Positions 62,654 to 64,000 of a stretch of DNA of 64,000 nt are shown here, piece after piece. The notes below the pieces were generated by a model. It did not search any database. It was given only the letters and a program-made list of their open reading frames with translations, and was not told the DNA's origin. The first letter of the stretch is position 1. Every line of letters begins with the position of its first letter. The stretch is from contig JAEOSF010000004.1 in assembly GCA_016840515.1 (NCBI GenBank), forward strand, positions 1 through 64,000, in the 5' to 3' direction. Position numbers and translations under genes: made by a program. Source of the DNA: Candidatus Borrarchaeum yapensis. Its GTDB lineage: Archaea > Asgardarchaeota > Sifarchaeia > Borrarchaeales > Borrarchaeaceae.

Positions 62654-64000
62654 TTAAGAAGATGGAGACAGTTTTTTCATATAAATTTTGATTTCATCAT
62701 TCTCAAACGGCAATACACTGAATATTGGGTAGTCTTCTTTGATATCATCTGTTAAATCCTCCGCTTGTAACGCAAACTTTAGTGCTCCAATTTTTGATCT
62801 GATATCATCCTTTTGTGCGATTAAAGATTGAATGAATTTGGTATCTTGACTTACTACGATGATGTCTATACGCTCTTTCACATTAAGTTTATTTTTCTTT
62901 CGAGTAAATTGAACATTTCTCATGAATTCTCTACCAAGTCTTTCTGAGGCAATTTCCTCAGTGACTTCTAAGTCAAGATAAAGATCAAATGAATCGCTTG
63001 ACGTACCAACTAAATGTTTTGTTGAACTAGGTAACGTTTCAGTTACAAGCACATTTTTTACATTTGCTTCGTGAACGATTGCTGGAATTACTTCAGATAT
63101 ATCATCAAAACCTTCTTTCGGTATGATAACCAGTCTTTTACAAGGCCACCTTAATTTTATATTGTGCTCGTCTCGAAGTGCCAGAGTAAGTTCAACAATT
63201 TTTCTTGCGTCCCTCATTGCATTTTCTAATTTTTCATCACGGAAAGATTCGTTAACTACAGGCCAATCGCACATATGGATAGTTTCAGGCAAATCGGGAT
63301 ATTGTTCACGAATTAAATCCTGGTAGACCGATTCGGCAATTATTGGTAGAATTGGAGCAAATATCTTTGCAGTTTCTGTGAGCACCGTTATAAGGGTGGC
63401 GAGTGCTGCTTCTTTGCTTGATCCAGACTCAGAAATCCATGTGCGTTCCCGAATAAGGCGAATATACCATCTACTTATGTCTTCAACAATTAATTCCTGT
63501 ACAATCGGAATTGTATCTCCTGGACGCATTGCTTCGAAGGCTTGGGTCATCTTGCTAATGGCAGATTGTAGCCGGGAAAGAAGCCATTTATCTTCTACTT
63601 GGAGTTCAAGCGCATCGATTGGGTGGTCCTTGACACTGAAATCGGATTCTTTAACTCGTGATAACGCGAACATATAAGTGTTCCAAAGAATATTCAAGAT
63701 CTTAAAATAGTCTTGCTGGGTTTTAAAGTCAAATTTCATATCTTCGCCTGGAGGTGTAGCTAAAGAATAGAATCTAAATGCTTCAGAGCCATATTTCTCA
63801 ATAACCTCATCAGGTGAAATTGCATTGCCTAAAGATTTGCTCATTTTCCGTCCTTCGGTATCTGCAACAAAACCATGCATATAAACTGCCTCGTAAGGTC
63901 TACGATCGATCGCGACAACACTTAGACAGATTTGTGAGTTGAACCAGCCTCTAACTTGATCCTTACCTTCCAAAATGAAGTCAGCAGGCCACCAGTAATC
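62654..64000 (-). CDS. ileS: Isoleucyl-tRNA synthetase, C-terminal part (runs off the edge)
   Basis: The last 448 residues of a class I synthetase. The motif EGKDQVRGWFNSQ near the right edge, then the KMSKS loop GRKMSKSLGNAISPDEV, and the helical anticodon-binding domain beginning WNTYMFALSRV, all match IleRS. The C-terminus has the archaeal/eukaryal-type extension ending in KIYMKKL. Its stop lies 88 bases from the tRNA-Ile gene, on the same strand, an ileS-tRNA-Ile-argS arrangement. The N-terminal part including HIGH lies outside the window. Confidence 0.94.
   Translation of the reverse strand, partial: DYWWPADFILEGKDQVRGWFNSQICLSVVAIDRRPYEAVYMHGFVADTEGRKMSKSLGNAISPDEVIEKYGSEAFRFYSLATPPGEDMKFDFKTQQDYFKILNILWNTYMFALSRVKESDFSVKDHPIDALELQVEDKWLLSRLQSAISKMTQAFEAMRPGDTIPIVQELIVEDISRWYIRLIRERTWISESGSSKEAALATLITVLTETAKIFAPILPIIAESVYQDLIREQYPDLPETIHMCDWPVVNESFRDEKLENAMRDARKIVELTLALRDEHNIKLRWPCKRLVIIPKEGFDDISEVIPAIVHEANVKNVLVTETLPSSTKHLVGTSSDSFDLYLDLEVTEEIASERLGREFMRNVQFTRKKNKLNVKERIDIIVVSQDTKFIQSLIAQKDDIRSKIGALKFALQAEDLTDDIKEDYPIFSVLPFENDEIKIYMKKLSPSS

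Overview
The window reads as a chromosomal segment of an Asgard archaeon. It is AT-rich, with archaeal-type translation and replication genes: eL32, eL19, eL34 and eL14, SecY, AdkA, a DUF106/EMC3-like protein, Cbf5 and a family B DNA polymerase. It also has an N-glycosylation locus and a clear homologue of ribophorin I, an oligosaccharyltransferase subunit otherwise associated with eukaryotes and Asgard archaea. No rRNA gene and no CRISPR array is visible. The assignment to Asgard is an inference; the class within Asgard cannot be fixed from the sequence alone.

Layout. 1-5.8 kb: PHP-domain fragment, a small relic of an IS200/IS605-type element, ftsZ preceded by a short ribbon-helix-helix gene (CdrS-like), a tRNA methylthiotransferase, a ubiquitin-like MoaD/SAMP protein and small accessory genes. 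5.3-12 kb: accessory zone with four related cysteine-containing small proteins, a SANT-domain homing endonuclease, a PIN/UPF0175 toxin-antitoxin pair, decayed genes and a solitary DNA methyltransferase. 12-20.6 kb: P5C dehydrogenase, flavin-binding protein, Drg GTPase, TrmJ, ferredoxin, DNA polymerase B, two GNATs. 21-30 kb: a normal enolase, a membrane protease fused to a circularly permuted enolase on the opposite strand, LRR and cupin proteins, PEP synthase and a TnpB relic. 30.3-41 kb: ribosomal protein/secY cluster through cbf5, a methyltransferase, tRNA-Ser, then uS13-uS4-uS11 on the other strand. 41-53 kb and 54.5-57 kb: surface glycan / protein glycosylation genes. 57.4-58.9 kb: an IS605-type element carrying only tnpB. 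59-64 kb: class II photolyase, argS, tRNA-Ile, ileS.

The most striking things are: (1) all three tRNA genes are broken by two or more introns. tRNA-Gln has two, tRNA-Ser two, and tRNA-Ile(UAU) four, most at non-canonical positions and most with recognisable bulge-helix-bulge (BHB) signals. (2) cbf5 is interrupted by a 31-nt BHB intron that splits the codon of the catalytic aspartate. (3) An M50 (site-2-protease-like) membrane domain is fused to an enolase whose N-terminal domain has moved to the C-terminus, with essentially all catalytic residues kept, 0.6 kb from a normal enolase. (4) Several genes appear to start at CTG or another non-standard codon with a strong Shine-Dalgarno site.

How the genes work together: the 30-41 kb block supplies ribosome, translocon and rRNA-modification components. 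Enolase and PEP synthase serve the lower glycolytic/gluconeogenic branch. The GPT-type GlcNAc-1-P transferase, glycosyltransferases, flippase, GT-C enzyme and ribophorin I fit lipid-linked oligosaccharide assembly and transfer. argS, tRNA-Ile and ileS form a translation cluster.
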